DNA of 64,000 bases, from the NCBI GenBank assembly GCA_902783165.1, contig CACZPU010000021.1, forward strand, positions 1 through 64,000, given 5' to 3'. The notes below the pieces were generated by a model, which had not been told where the DNA came from, made no database searches, and saw nothing but the letters and a program-made list of their open reading frames with translations. Both the position numbers and the translations under genes were made by a program. This DNA is from an uncultured Prevotellaceae bacterium (GTDB lineage Bacteria > Bacteroidota > Bacteroidia > Bacteroidales > Bacteroidaceae). This document shows positions 18,747 through 27,382 of this stretch, piece by piece (position 1 is the stretch's first letter; each line of letters starts with the position of its first letter).

Positions 18747-20123
18747 CTATCGGGAAATGTTCCCATCTAACGAATGCCTGATGGATTTGAAATAAATAAT
18801 AGTCTGCACCATACCACGCATTAGCAGGTAAGCCATCATGGCAAGCCACAATCCATGGTTGCCCAAACTGCCACGGAACAAGTAATAAAAGGCGAAAAAA
18901 ACAATAGCTGCCAGCAACGAGGAGACAAACATGGCCCGGCTGGCTGTGATTCCCACAAAAATGCCATCCCAAATGAATGCGCCAACGCTGCAAACGGGTA
19001 TCAGATATGCCCACCAAACATATTCGTGCGACATGTCGATGACAGTGGGTTCATTGGTCAACAGCCCAAGAAACGCATCGCCACCTAATATATATAATAA
19101 GGTGAAGACTACCGTGCATCCCCCACCCCACACAAAACAACGTCTCACAGTATCTCGGAAGGCCACTTGACTGGAAGCGCCCCAGTATTTACCGCTCATG
19201 GCCTCGGCTGCATTGGCAAAGCCGTCCATCACATAACTCACCAGCAGATAGAGTTGCATGAGCAGCGTGTTCACCGCCAATATAACATCGCCTTGCCATG
19301 AACCGGCCGAGGTGAAGAACAACATCACGCTGACCAGACATAGTGTACGAAGGAAAATGTCGCGGTTCACACGGAAGAATTGAAGCATTGCTGAACGGGA
19401 GAATACATGCTTGGGACTGTGGGAGAACTGCAGATGTCGCTTATAATACCTCCAACAGAGCGAAACAGCCATGCCAAACCCCACCCACTGGGCTATCAAC
19501 GTTCCCATAGCTACACCTTCTACCTTCATGTCAAGTCCAAACACTAGACAAAGGCTCGCTATAATGTTCACTAGATTTTGCGAAATGGCCACTATCATGG
19601 GGATACGTGAATTCTGCATGCCTATGAACCAGCCATTCAGACTATACAATCCAAGCATGGCAGGAGCACCCCAGATACAGATATCATAATATGACGTAAC
19701 CATCTTGCCCACTTCATCGGACGGCTGCATCAATAGCAGTGCCAGTTGACGCAAAGGCGCCTGCAGCAACAGCAACGCTATAGCAATGGCGAAAGCTATA
19801 GCCAACGCCCTAGCCAACAAAAGCGACACCTCAAGCATATCGCGGCGCCCCAAGGCCTGCGAAGTAAGTCCACTGCTTCCCATTCGTAGGAATCCGAAAA
19901 TCCAATAGGTTGTGTTGAACACCATGCTGCCAATACTGATAGCCGCAATATAAGCGGCTGCGCCCAAATGACCGGTAATGGCCACATCAATGAGCCCCAA
20001 TAGCGGCACGGTGATGTTGCTCACTATCGAGGGAACGGCTATCTTCAATATTTGCTGGTCGCGGTGATTCACTTTTGTTGATTCATGTTTTAGTATGGAA
20101 ACAGGCCTTTTGCCTTGACACAT
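18747..20123 (-). CDS. MATE family efflux transporter (DinF-like)
   Basis: A 458-residue inner-membrane protein with about twelve hydrophobic segments. MATE family exporters use Na+ or H+ gradients to expel drugs or organic cations. The N-terminal IAVPSIVSNITVPLLGLIDVAITGHLG matches the MATE/DinF signature. Internal PSDEVGKMVTSYYDICIWGAP and a second-half repeat VSYVMDGFANAAEAMSGKYWG follow. Length and topology are normal. It is a lone gene, preceded by a clear promoter at 20155-20185, and divergent from the GlsB-like gene. Confidence 0.92.
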   Translation of the reverse strand: MCQGKRPVSILKHESTKVNHRDQQILKIAVPSIVSNITVPLLGLIDVAITGHLGAAAYIAAISIGSMVFNTTYWIFGFLRMGSSGLTSQALGRRDMLEVSLLLARALAIAFAIAIALLLLQAPLRQLALLLMQPSDEVGKMVTSYYDICIWGAPAMLGLYSLNGWFIGMQNSRIPMIVAISQNLVNIIASLCLVFGLDMKVEGVAMGTLIAQWVGFGMAVSLCWRYYKRHLQFSHSPKHVFSRSAMLQFFRVNRDIFLRTLCLVSVMLFFTSAGSWQGDVILAVNTLLMQLYLLVSYVMDGFANAAEAMSGKYWGASSQVAFRDTVRRCFVWGGGCTVVFTLLYILGGDAFLGLLTNEPTVIDMSHEYVWWAYLIPVCSVGAFIWDGIFVGITASRAMFVSSLLAAIVFFAFYYLFRGSLGNHGLWLAMMAYLLMRGMVQTIIYFKSIRHSLDGNISR

Positions 20124-20154
20124 CTTGACTGTCCTTGCCTTTTCTGCGAACGTG

Positions 20155-20185
20155 CAAATATAGCAATTATTTCGCTAACCACAAA
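20155..20185 (-). promoter_or_regulatory. Promoter of the MATE transporter gene
   Basis: Minus-strand TATATTTG at 20162-20155 with TTTG 19 bases upstream (20185-20182). Start codon is about 30 bases downstream. Confidence 0.7.
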
Positions 20186-20288
20186 AAGAAAGATACTTAA
20201 TCAAATGGATAGTGAAATCTTTTGGAAAAACATAAACTACCAAAGAGAATGGTACACACTGTCCGTACTGGTAGTATGTATGGTTTGT

Positions 20289-20337
20289 ACAAGTTGTACG
20301 GATGGCACGTACTATTTTACCAAATAGTTTAACTTGT
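20289..20337. other. Nested inverted repeat in the MATE-glsB intergenic region
   Basis: ACTATTT-TACC-AAATAGT (20311-20328) is a perfect 7-bp hairpin. It is flanked by ACAAGTT at 20289-20295 and AACTTGT at 20331-20337, so a second stem can close around it. Between them are several GTAC repeats. The 350-base region 20124-20474 otherwise holds only the two promoters. Confidence 0.45.
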
Positions 20338-20412
20338 AAAGAAATATAGGATAGTATTGGAGAAAATAGCAAAAAAACGGTTGGATTGCATACGACTAAA
20401 AGAAAAATAATG

Positions 20413-20420
20413 TATCTTTG
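20413..20420 (+). promoter_or_regulatory. -7 element for the GlsB-like gene
   Basis: TATCTTTG matches the Bacteroidetes -7 consensus, 55 bases upstream of the start at 20475. The -33 box is unclear (TTG at 20386, 24 bases away). Confidence 0.5.
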
Positions 20421-20474
20421 CAATGGTAAAGCCCGCAAGATGGGCTAACAAGTAACAACAAAAAAATTACAATT

Positions 20475-20711
20475 ATGATTGGAGCTATTATTGTTGGTAT
20501 CATTGCCGGATTCTTGGCTGGTAAAATTATGCGTGGTGGCGGTTTCGGACTGGTGCTGAACTTGTTACTGGGTTTAGTAGGCGGTGCCGTAGGTGGTTGG
20601 CTTTTCGGACTGTTGGGCATCACCACAAGCAGCGGATGGATTGGACAGATTATCACTGGTGTGGTAGGAGCAGCCGTCGTTCTCTGGGTTGCATCGCTGT
20701 TCAAGAAATAA
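20475..20711 (+). CDS. GlsB/YeaQ/YmgE family small membrane protein
   Basis: A 78-residue, very hydrophobic, glycine-rich protein of the transglycosylase-associated (GlsB/YeaQ/YmgE) family, often linked to stress response. GIIAGFLAGKIMRGGGFG at the N-terminus and LVGGAVGGWLFGLLG in the middle are family-typical, with three predicted inner-membrane helices. Its biochemical role is not established. It has its own promoter element and stands alone, 169 bases before the CotH gene. Confidence 0.9.
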   Translation: MIGAIIVGIIAGFLAGKIMRGGGFGLVLNLLLGLVGGAVGGWLFGLLGITTSSGWIGQIITGVVGAAVVLWVASLFKK

Positions 20712-20880
20712 CGGCAAACACATTTTTGAGGGGAATTCTGCTCTGGACAATCGAAACTCGCTTTACGAATGTTTCAAGCGTCAGTTCCAGAAGCACCTAT
20801 TCATTGTTCCTGGCACTCTAAAGTGACTTTACCGAACAAAGGCAAGGTTGTTTTGGGGTGTTGAGGATATTTATGACGAT

Positions 20881-23328
20881 ATGAAAAAAACATTCTTTAT
20901 TCTGCTGACATTGCTCACATGGCAAGTGGGCAGAGCGCAATTAGTAATCAATGAGATCATGCAGTCGAACATTGACTGTATCATGGACGACCTCAACGAG
21001 TTTCCCGACTCGTGGGTAGAACTATATAACAGCAGCGAAGAACCTGTCAATTTGAAAGACTACCGTATCGGTGATTCCGAAAAGGCCGATGAAGCATGGC
21101 AACTTCCCAACAAAACTGTGAACGGACTGGGTTATGCACTCATTTATTGTGATAAGGAAGGCAAGAACCTGCACACAGATTTCCGCCTTGAATCGGGCAA
21201 AGGGGGTATGGTATATTTGTTTAAAGGCGGGACAGTTGTTGACCAACTGACCGGCATCAAGAAACAGCCAGCGCCAAACATCGCCTATGGTAGGAAGAAC
21301 GACGGGAGCGACAAATGGGGATATATGGAAAGGCCTACTCCTGGAAGTGCCAATTGCGGTTCCACCTGCAAGGACATTTTGGGTGAGCCTGTGTTCAGCG
21401 AAACGGGCAAAGTGCTCACCAACAAACAGACCATCACCCTCAGCATTTCGCTGCCAGAGGGAGCTCCCTCCAATGCGGAGATAAGGGTGACTACCAATGG
21501 AAGCGAACCCACCCGCACAAGTTTCCTTTATACTGGTAGCTTGTCGTTCGACACCACCACAATAGTGAAGGCCAAAGTATTCTGCGACGGTTATCTTTCG
21601 CCACGAGCCACAGCTCACTCGTACATCTTTTTCCCACGAAAGCTCACTCTGCCGGTTGTCTCCATCATCACAGACAACCAATACTTGAACGACGAAAAAA
21701 TAGGCATATATGTGGACGGAAGCTACCAGAATGATAAAAAGAACTATGAATTCGACTGGCGCCGCCCCATCAACTTAGAGTTTTTCGAAGGGAAGGAAGA
21801 GAAAAGTGTAATCAACCAGCTGTGCGAGACACGTATTATGGGTGGGGCCTCGAGAGGAAGCATGTTCAAATCTCTTGCCGTATACGCCAACAAGCGATTC
21901 GGAGAAAAAAGGCTTAAGTATGAGTTCTTTCCCGACCAACGCCCCGAAATAGACGACTTCAAGTCTATCTCACTCCGAAACGCGGGCAACGATTTTGACT
22001 ATCTCTTCATGCGCGATGCCATCATTCAACTCACCATGGCCAAACACGTTGACCTCGACTGGCAGGCATGGCGCCCCACGATTGTCTATATCAACGGTCA
22101 ATACAAAGGAATGCTCAACATTCGAGAGAGAAGTAACGAAGACAATGTCTATACCAATTTCAATGGATTGGAAGACATCGACATGTTTGAAAACTGGAAC
22201 GAACTGAAAGAAGGCGATTGGGAAAACTACAACAAATTCAAAGCATTCTACGCAGAGAAGGGACATACGCTCGAAGAATACGCTAAATGGATTGACTGGG
22301 AGGAATTCATCAATTTAATGCTGATGAACCTTTATTACAACAACCAGGATTTCCCTGGCAACAACATTGTGATGTGGCGGCCTAGAACGGAAGACGGACG
22401 ATGGAGATTCATCGCTAAAGATACCGATTTCGGACTTGGGCTGTACAACTCGCCAGCCGACTACAACACCATTGAGTGGCTCTATAACCCAAACTATGAC
22501 GCCAACCGCAACTGGGCTAACCAATATGACCATACGCGTCTGTTCAGAAGAATGATGGATGATGCCGACTTCAATAGAGAGTTCATCGATCGGGCGGCCA
22601 TCTACATGGGCGACTTCATGAACGAAAAAGGCACACGCAAGGTTTGGGATCCCATGTACGAAATCATCAAAGAAGAATATCCCCACCACAGAAACCTCGT
22701 CAACAAATGGTGGCCCAAATACGATGAAGAACTGAACACGGCCCGCAATTGGTTGAAGAATCGCACCAACCACTTCTATACACAGCTGAAAAACTACTAC
22801 AAGCTAGGCTATGCGGTGCCGATGACAATCGTCAAAGAAGGCGGACAATCTGCAAACGACGCAATAAAAATAGCTTTTAATGGCATCACACTGAGCGAAG
22901 AGGAATTCGACGGAAAATTCTTTGCAGGACGTGAGGTAAATCTTCAAGGATTGGGCGAAGGTGATGTCAACATCGTCAAATGGGTAATCACGCAGACAGA
23001 CAAAAACGGTTTCACCACTTCTAAAGAAACAGAAGGGGCTTCTTGCACATTCACGATGCCTGATTGCAACCGAATAGCGGTAAATGCATATATCGGTTCC
23101 GCCAATGGAATTTCTACCATCACAAGCCATACTTGGCAGTGGCAATACAGTGACAATAAGGTTATCGTGAGCAACACCGATGTCGGAACATCTGTTTCGC
23201 TCTACAATTTGCAAGGTATCCGCTTGTGGCGAGCTACTTCCAATGGCGCTGATGTCGCTTTGCCAGCAAACGGCAAACAGCCATATATATTACAAGTAGG
23301 AGATGAGAGAATCAAGATTTCCCTATGA
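20881..23328 (+). CDS. Secreted CotH-family protein with lamin-tail domain and T9SS-like C-terminus
   Basis: An 815-residue secreted protein. The signal peptide is MKKTFFILLTLLTWQVGRAQ. A lamin-tail domain follows (about 21-150; VINEIMQSN, PDSWVELYNSS, LKDYRIGD). A chitobiase/FN3-like segment lies at about 170-230, then a CotH kinase-like domain at about 240-600. CotH marks are RIMGGASRGSMFKSL, YINGQYKGMLNIRERSNED and KDTDFGLGLY (catalytic-type Asp pair). The last 60 residues (SLYNLQGIRLW to PYILQVGDERIKISL) look like a type IX secretion sorting domain, linking it to PorQ. The ATG at 20881 gives the signal peptide. It ends 17 bases inside the convergent regulator gene. Confidence 0.88.
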   Translation: MKKTFFILLTLLTWQVGRAQLVINEIMQSNIDCIMDDLNEFPDSWVELYNSSEEPVNLKDYRIGDSEKADEAWQLPNKTVNGLGYALIYCDKEGKNLHTDFRLESGKGGMVYLFKGGTVVDQLTGIKKQPAPNIAYGRKNDGSDKWGYMERPTPGSANCGSTCKDILGEPVFSETGKVLTNKQTITLSISLPEGAPSNAEIRVTTNGSEPTRTSFLYTGSLSFDTTTIVKAKVFCDGYLSPRATAHSYIFFPRKLTLPVVSIITDNQYLNDEKIGIYVDGSYQNDKKNYEFDWRRPINLEFFEGKEEKSVINQLCETRIMGGASRGSMFKSLAVYANKRFGEKRLKYEFFPDQRPEIDDFKSISLRNAGNDFDYLFMRDAIIQLTMAKHVDLDWQAWRPTIVYINGQYKGMLNIRERSNEDNVYTNFNGLEDIDMFENWNELKEGDWENYNKFKAFYAEKGHTLEEYAKWIDWEEFINLMLMNLYYNNQDFPGNNIVMWRPRTEDGRWRFIAKDTDFGLGLYNSPADYNTIEWLYNPNYDANRNWANQYDHTRLFRRMMDDADFNREFIDRAAIYMGDFMNEKGTRKVWDPMYEIIKEEYPHHRNLVNKWWPKYDEELNTARNWLKNRTNHFYTQLKNYYKLGYAVPMTIVKEGGQSANDAIKIAFNGITLSEEEFDGKFFAGREVNLQGLGEGDVNIVKWVITQTDKNGFTTSKETEGASCTFTMPDCNRIAVNAYIGSANGISTITSHTWQWQYSDNKVIVSNTDVGTSVSLYNLQGIRLWRATSNGADVALPANGKQPYILQVGDERIKISL

Positions 23329-24049
23329 ACCGGCTTTCCAAATAGGCATTAAACAATTCTCGATAGCTGTCCCCAATAGGAAGATAAGTTTCTTTGTCGA
23401 TGATTATGCGATTTTTGTTCACCTCTTGTATCTTTTTCAAGTTGACAATAAAGCTTCGGTGAATGCGCATAAAAGTGTTCGAGGGCAGTCTGTCCTCTAG
23501 TTTTTTCATGCTGAGCAATACCACCACTGGTTTAGAACGACCGTCAAGGTAGAGTTTCAGATATTCACTCATTGCCTCTACATAGCGGATATCAGCAACA
23601 TTGACACGGATAACCTTATGCTCGGTTTTGAAAAAGAGTGTGTCTTCCTCGTCTGTGGGTTGCGACATTACTGGTGTGTGCAACAAGTCGTAGCGCTCTT
23701 TCACCCTGAGTGAGGCACGCTGGAAATCTTGCAATCCAAAAGGTTTAAGCAAATAGTCCACAGCATCCACTTTGAATCCCTCAACAGCATACTCTGAGTA
23801 GGCGGTGGTGAAAACCACCAATGGCGGCGATGCCAGTTGTTTGACAAAATCCATGCCATTCAAATCGGGCATATTGATATCCACAAAGATAGCGTCAATC
23901 ATTTCGGTTTGCATCACCTCAAGGGCCTCAGCCGCACTCTGGCATGCCTTCACCAAATCAAAATAGGGTATTTTATTGATATAGGCTGTTATCTGCTGCA
24001 GAGCAAACGGTTCGTCGTCTATGGCAAGCACTCTTATCATATGGTACAT
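23312..24049 (-). CDS. LytTR family response regulator
   Basis: A 245-residue two-component regulator. The receiver domain (about 1-120) has VLAIDDEPFA, phospho-acceptor Asp in FVDINMPDLNG, TTAYSEYAVEGF and the K of LLKPF. The LytTR DNA-binding domain (about 140-240) has YVEAMSEYLKLYL, IRVNVADI, MRIHRSFIVNLKKI and LPIGDSYRELF. It is preceded by its kinase on the same strand with a 29-base gap. A second start (ATG at 24040) is possible. Its 3' end overlaps the CotH gene by 17 bases. Targets are unknown; the flanking secreted proteins are candidates. Confidence 0.95.
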   Translation of the reverse strand: MYHMIRVLAIDDEPFALQQITAYINKIPYFDLVKACQSAAEALEVMQTEMIDAIFVDINMPDLNGMDFVKQLASPPLVVFTTAYSEYAVEGFKVDAVDYLLKPFGLQDFQRASLRVKERYDLLHTPVMSQPTDEEDTLFFKTEHKVIRVNVADIRYVEAMSEYLKLYLDGRSKPVVVLLSMKKLEDRLPSNTFMRIHRSFIVNLKKIQEVNKNRIIIDKETYLPIGDSYRELFNAYLESRFIGKS

Positions 24050-24078
24050 TATTAATGTGAAGTATTGTGAATTATTTA

Positions 24079-25215
24079 TTATGAACGAAGTGGAGTCAAT
24101 GGCAACAACAACAGCACCTCGTATGTATCAGGACCGTCTTCAAGGTCCAATGTGTAATTGTCTCCATAAAGCAGATTCAGTCGCTGACGGATATTTGCCA
24201 ATCCGACACCACCTTGCTTGACTTCCGAGTTGGGATGGTCTGTCTTACTGTTGCTGCAGGTGAACTTCATTCGTGAATTGTCAACAGAAACTTTTATATT
24301 AATAAATGACTGTTGCTGATAGCTGACGCCATGCTTGAAAGCATTCTCGACAAAGGTAATGAGCAGGAGCGGAGGTATTCCCATCTCAGGAAGACCTTTT
24401 GGATGTTCCACTCGTATAGCCACCTTGTCGGTATAGCGAATCTTCATCAACTGCACGTAGTTGTCTATGAAATCCACTTCTCGCTGCACAGGAATCAGGC
24501 TCTTGTCTCCTTCGTATAGCACATGACGCATAATCTTTGAGAGAATAAGAATAGTATTCTTAGCCTTTTCCTGGTCTATATCCACCAATGCATGGATATT
24601 ATTTAAAGTGTTCATGAAAAAATGAGGATTAATCTGATACTTCAGATAAGCCAATTGTTGCTGCAGGCTACGTTTCTCTATCTGCTGCATTTCCTTTTCA
24701 TCTTCTTCCATCTTGAAGTACAATTTAATACCCAAGTTCATGCCGAGCATGAGCATAAACACAATGATGGCGAAAACGTTCTCCAACCCAATATGCATGG
24801 GTGGTCTATCCTTGGGAGGAACATGGTTTATAGGTGGTTGCGGAACCTCAAAAGGAGGACGATCGTCAACCATCCCTATTCTTGGTGGCTCCCGATGCCT
24901 TTCGCCAAGTCGTTTGGGAGGCGACTGGCACTGGTAAACCACAAAGGCTACAAAAAGAAGTGAAACAGTTGAAAAATAGAGTATCTTCCTTCGCCGGTAG
25001 ATTAACATGGGAGCCAGTATGAAATTGTGAATCACAAAAGCAATGATATATACCACATAAAGGCTCCATACCCCCTTCAGCTCTTGCCACTCAATTGTAG
25101 GATGGTCCATGGACAAGGAACGAACATAGACGGTTATCACCGGTGCTATGAACAATATCAGCCATAGCACCAGATACACCAAATTCTCTTTCCATTCACG
25201 CTTGGTTATTTTCAT
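24079..25215 (-). CDS. LytS/YehU-type membrane sensor histidine kinase
   Basis: A 378-residue sensor kinase partner of the LytTR regulator. There are four hydrophobic segments: about 11-32, 48-70, 80-95 and 150-168. A proline- and arginine-rich stretch at about 98-148 (many PP and RP pairs) lies between the third and fourth and is not part of the usual family core. A coiled linker leads to the His_kinase domain with YLKYQINPHFFMNTLNNIHALV (phospho-acceptor His). The ATPase domain has PPLLLITFVENAFKHGVS and GVGLANIRQRLNLLYG. No ligand can be named. No promoter was recognised in the 235 bases upstream. Confidence 0.93.
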   Translation of the reverse strand: MKITKREWKENLVYLVLWLILFIAPVITVYVRSLSMDHPTIEWQELKGVWSLYVVYIIAFVIHNFILAPMLIYRRRKILYFSTVSLLFVAFVVYQCQSPPKRLGERHREPPRIGMVDDRPPFEVPQPPINHVPPKDRPPMHIGLENVFAIIVFMLMLGMNLGIKLYFKMEEDEKEMQQIEKRSLQQQLAYLKYQINPHFFMNTLNNIHALVDIDQEKAKNTILILSKIMRHVLYEGDKSLIPVQREVDFIDNYVQLMKIRYTDKVAIRVEHPKGLPEMGIPPLLLITFVENAFKHGVSYQQQSFINIKVSVDNSRMKFTCSNSKTDHPNSEVKQGGVGLANIRQRLNLLYGDNYTLDLEDGPDTYEVLLLLPLTPLRS

Positions 25216-25450
25216 ATAGATATAACGCTGAATATGAATATTTTATTGCACGACAATGATGGCTCTTATATGATATTGCTAACATGATTTCCCATCTTTA
25301 ATCCCAAAAATCAATGTGATTGATTATCGATTCGATGCATTACAAAAAGAAGCCAACGCTTTTTCTTCTTTTACTTCATTTTTCACATCACGGTTTAGAT
25401 AAGATATGATGGCATGTCTTTTCCGCAACAGCAATGATGATATGAAGATA

Positions 25451-27268
25451 TTACCAACGGCCAGGAAAACCGCCACCACCGCCATTACCGCCGGGAAACC
25501 CGCCTCCCATGCCGCCACTTGTGGTGGTAGAGGTGGTGAATGTTCCCAGATTTGTTTCTCCGCTCACTGTGGCTGAAGAAATAAATCCATAGAAACTGTC
25601 ATTGCCCGATGCCGAAGAAGCTGTTCCTAAAGTGTATGTTGTACCAGAGGAAAAATTCGGAGAACTGACTTGAAGAGTGGCATTGCTATAGGCACGCGGT
25701 GTTTTGAATGCGAATATATTATTGCCGTTGGAATCATGTACGGTAAGATAAGACCCACTAGAAATTGAAATGCCTCTGATAGTAGCTTTCTGCTGTGAGC
25801 CAGACGTTGCCTCTGCTCCACCTCCGATACCTAAAATTGTTCCACCATTAAAGCTCAATGTTTTGCCTTCGGCTGCATCAATGCCTTCCTCCGGCGACAG
25901 GGCGCCGCATGCAATAACGACTCCTCCGGAAATGGTCAGATTACCATTCGCATCAATGGCATCGTTTCCTGTTGAGTACGCATACACATATCCTCCACTG
26001 ATATGCATATCCGATGCTGAGTTGATGGCATCATCAGAGCTGTATGCGGCCACTGTTCCAGCTGTGATGGTCATTTTGCCTTTGCTTTCGATTGCTTCAT
26101 GAGAGGCGGCACGAGCCATGATAGAGCCCCCGGCTATGACAATGTCACCATCTATCTTGATGGCCTTGGCAGAAACATCATTGCTGTTGCTGCCTTGGGC
26201 AATAGCCATAATAGAACCTCCATTCATTGTGAACGTTTGATCACTACTGATTCCTTTTCCACCGCCGCCTATGCTCTTGACATTCAGTTTACCGCCATTC
26301 ATCACGATAATACTGTCAGCTTTCAAGGCAGCACAGCCTTTGTATTCCTTGTCTTCATCGTCATATTCTGTTTCACCAGTCGTTATGACGGAGGTTCTTC
26401 CTCCGTCAATTTGTATAAAACCATCTGTATTGAGTCCTTTCGAAGATGCTGCAGAGACCTCCACATTCACAACACCACCCTTTATAATAATACCATCATT
26501 CGACTTGATGCCGTGATTGGAAACCGATTTAACGTAAATGTTGGTGTTTGGACGAATCAGTACATAGTCGTCGCTCACGATGCCGCTCTTTCCGTTTGCA
26601 TAGACCGCCAATTTTCCTTTTCCACTAAAAGCCAACTTGCCTTCGCTGAAAAGTGTCCCTTTCTGGTCTTCGTTCTCCACCATTGTATATGATGAGCCGT
26701 CAGCAAGCATATTTTCCGTTCCGTCATTCACCACAACATAAGCACGCTTACCCTGATTGTTAATGGCCGCTCCATTGGGATTGGTAATAGACACACCATT
26801 CAATGTCAACTGGAATTTCTTTTCACTGTAAATTTTAAACGACCCGTTCGAGGTGCTGCCACTCAGTATATAGGCTACGTTTTTTACTGTTGAATTGACT
26901 GTGACATGTGCGCCATCGATAGTAATAGTGACACCATCTGCACTGCCATTGACCGTTGCAGTACCTTCACTGAACACCACACCGATTAAACTTTTAGGTG
27001 TAAAGCACTCTACATAGTCCTCGTAATAGATATCGCTCTCATCGGGAATGGTTTCAGACTCAACAAGTGGCGTTGCGTCCAGTTTCACATCGAATGTCCC
27101 CAACTCATTGGTCAGTGTGGCACCCTTACCACTGCCACCTTCAACAAAGCCGCCATTCATACTATTCTCTTGACTTCCGCTGATATTTTCATAATCACTC
27201 CACGGATCATCCTGTGAGCAGGAAACCAGAACCCCTGCCATCATCAATATTAAAACAATCTTTTTCAT
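25451..27268 (-). CDS. Beta-helix carbohydrate-binding lipoprotein (DUF4353/Cthe_2159-like)
   Basis: A 605-residue predicted lipoprotein. The lipobox is VLVSC (cysteine about 18) after MKKIVLILMMAG. From about residue 95 on, the chain is a run of short repeats such as ISGGYVYAYSTGNDAIDANG and ITAGTVAAYSSDDAIN, the parallel beta-helix pattern of the DUF4353/Cthe_2159 family, which binds acidic polysaccharide and metal ions. The last 20 residues are almost all glycine, phenylalanine and proline, ending FPGRW. A start upstream of 27268 would lose the lipoprotein signal and cross the promoter at 27306-27336. The cell surface is the likely site. It lies just before the histidine kinase gene. Confidence 0.85.
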   Translation of the reverse strand: MKKIVLILMMAGVLVSCSQDDPWSDYENISGSQENSMNGGFVEGGSGKGATLTNELGTFDVKLDATPLVESETIPDESDIYYEDYVECFTPKSLIGVVFSEGTATVNGSADGVTITIDGAHVTVNSTVKNVAYILSGSTSNGSFKIYSEKKFQLTLNGVSITNPNGAAINNQGKRAYVVVNDGTENMLADGSSYTMVENEDQKGTLFSEGKLAFSGKGKLAVYANGKSGIVSDDYVLIRPNTNIYVKSVSNHGIKSNDGIIIKGGVVNVEVSAASSKGLNTDGFIQIDGGRTSVITTGETEYDDEDKEYKGCAALKADSIIVMNGGKLNVKSIGGGGKGISSDQTFTMNGGSIMAIAQGSNSNDVSAKAIKIDGDIVIAGGSIMARAASHEAIESKGKMTITAGTVAAYSSDDAINSASDMHISGGYVYAYSTGNDAIDANGNLTISGGVVIACGALSPEEGIDAAEGKTLSFNGGTILGIGGGAEATSGSQQKATIRGISISSGSYLTVHDSNGNNIFAFKTPRAYSNATLQVSSPNFSSGTTYTLGTASSASGNDSFYGFISSATVSGETNLGTFTTSTTTSGGMGGGFPGGNGGGGGFPGRW

Positions 27269-27305
27269 AATCAAAATTACTTTAGTTGTACAATGTTTGA
27301 TGATG

Positions 27306-27336
27306 CAAAAGTAAATACAATTATGGCCGTTTGCAA
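27306..27336 (-). promoter_or_regulatory. Promoter of the beta-helix lipoprotein gene
   Basis: Minus-strand TACTTTTG at 27313-27306 with TTG 20 bases upstream. It fixes the start at 27268 rather than at 27349. Confidence 0.6.
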
Positions 27337-27382
27337 TTTTTTTCAGCAAACCGCCATATTATTTCAACGAATCAGGAAAACA

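Noticed and set aside
25324..25518. Minus-strand 64-codon frame between the kinase and beta-helix genes
   Set aside because: It overlaps the 3' end of the beta-helix gene in another frame and encodes no recognisable domain; its hydrophobic part comes from the glycine-rich coding region.
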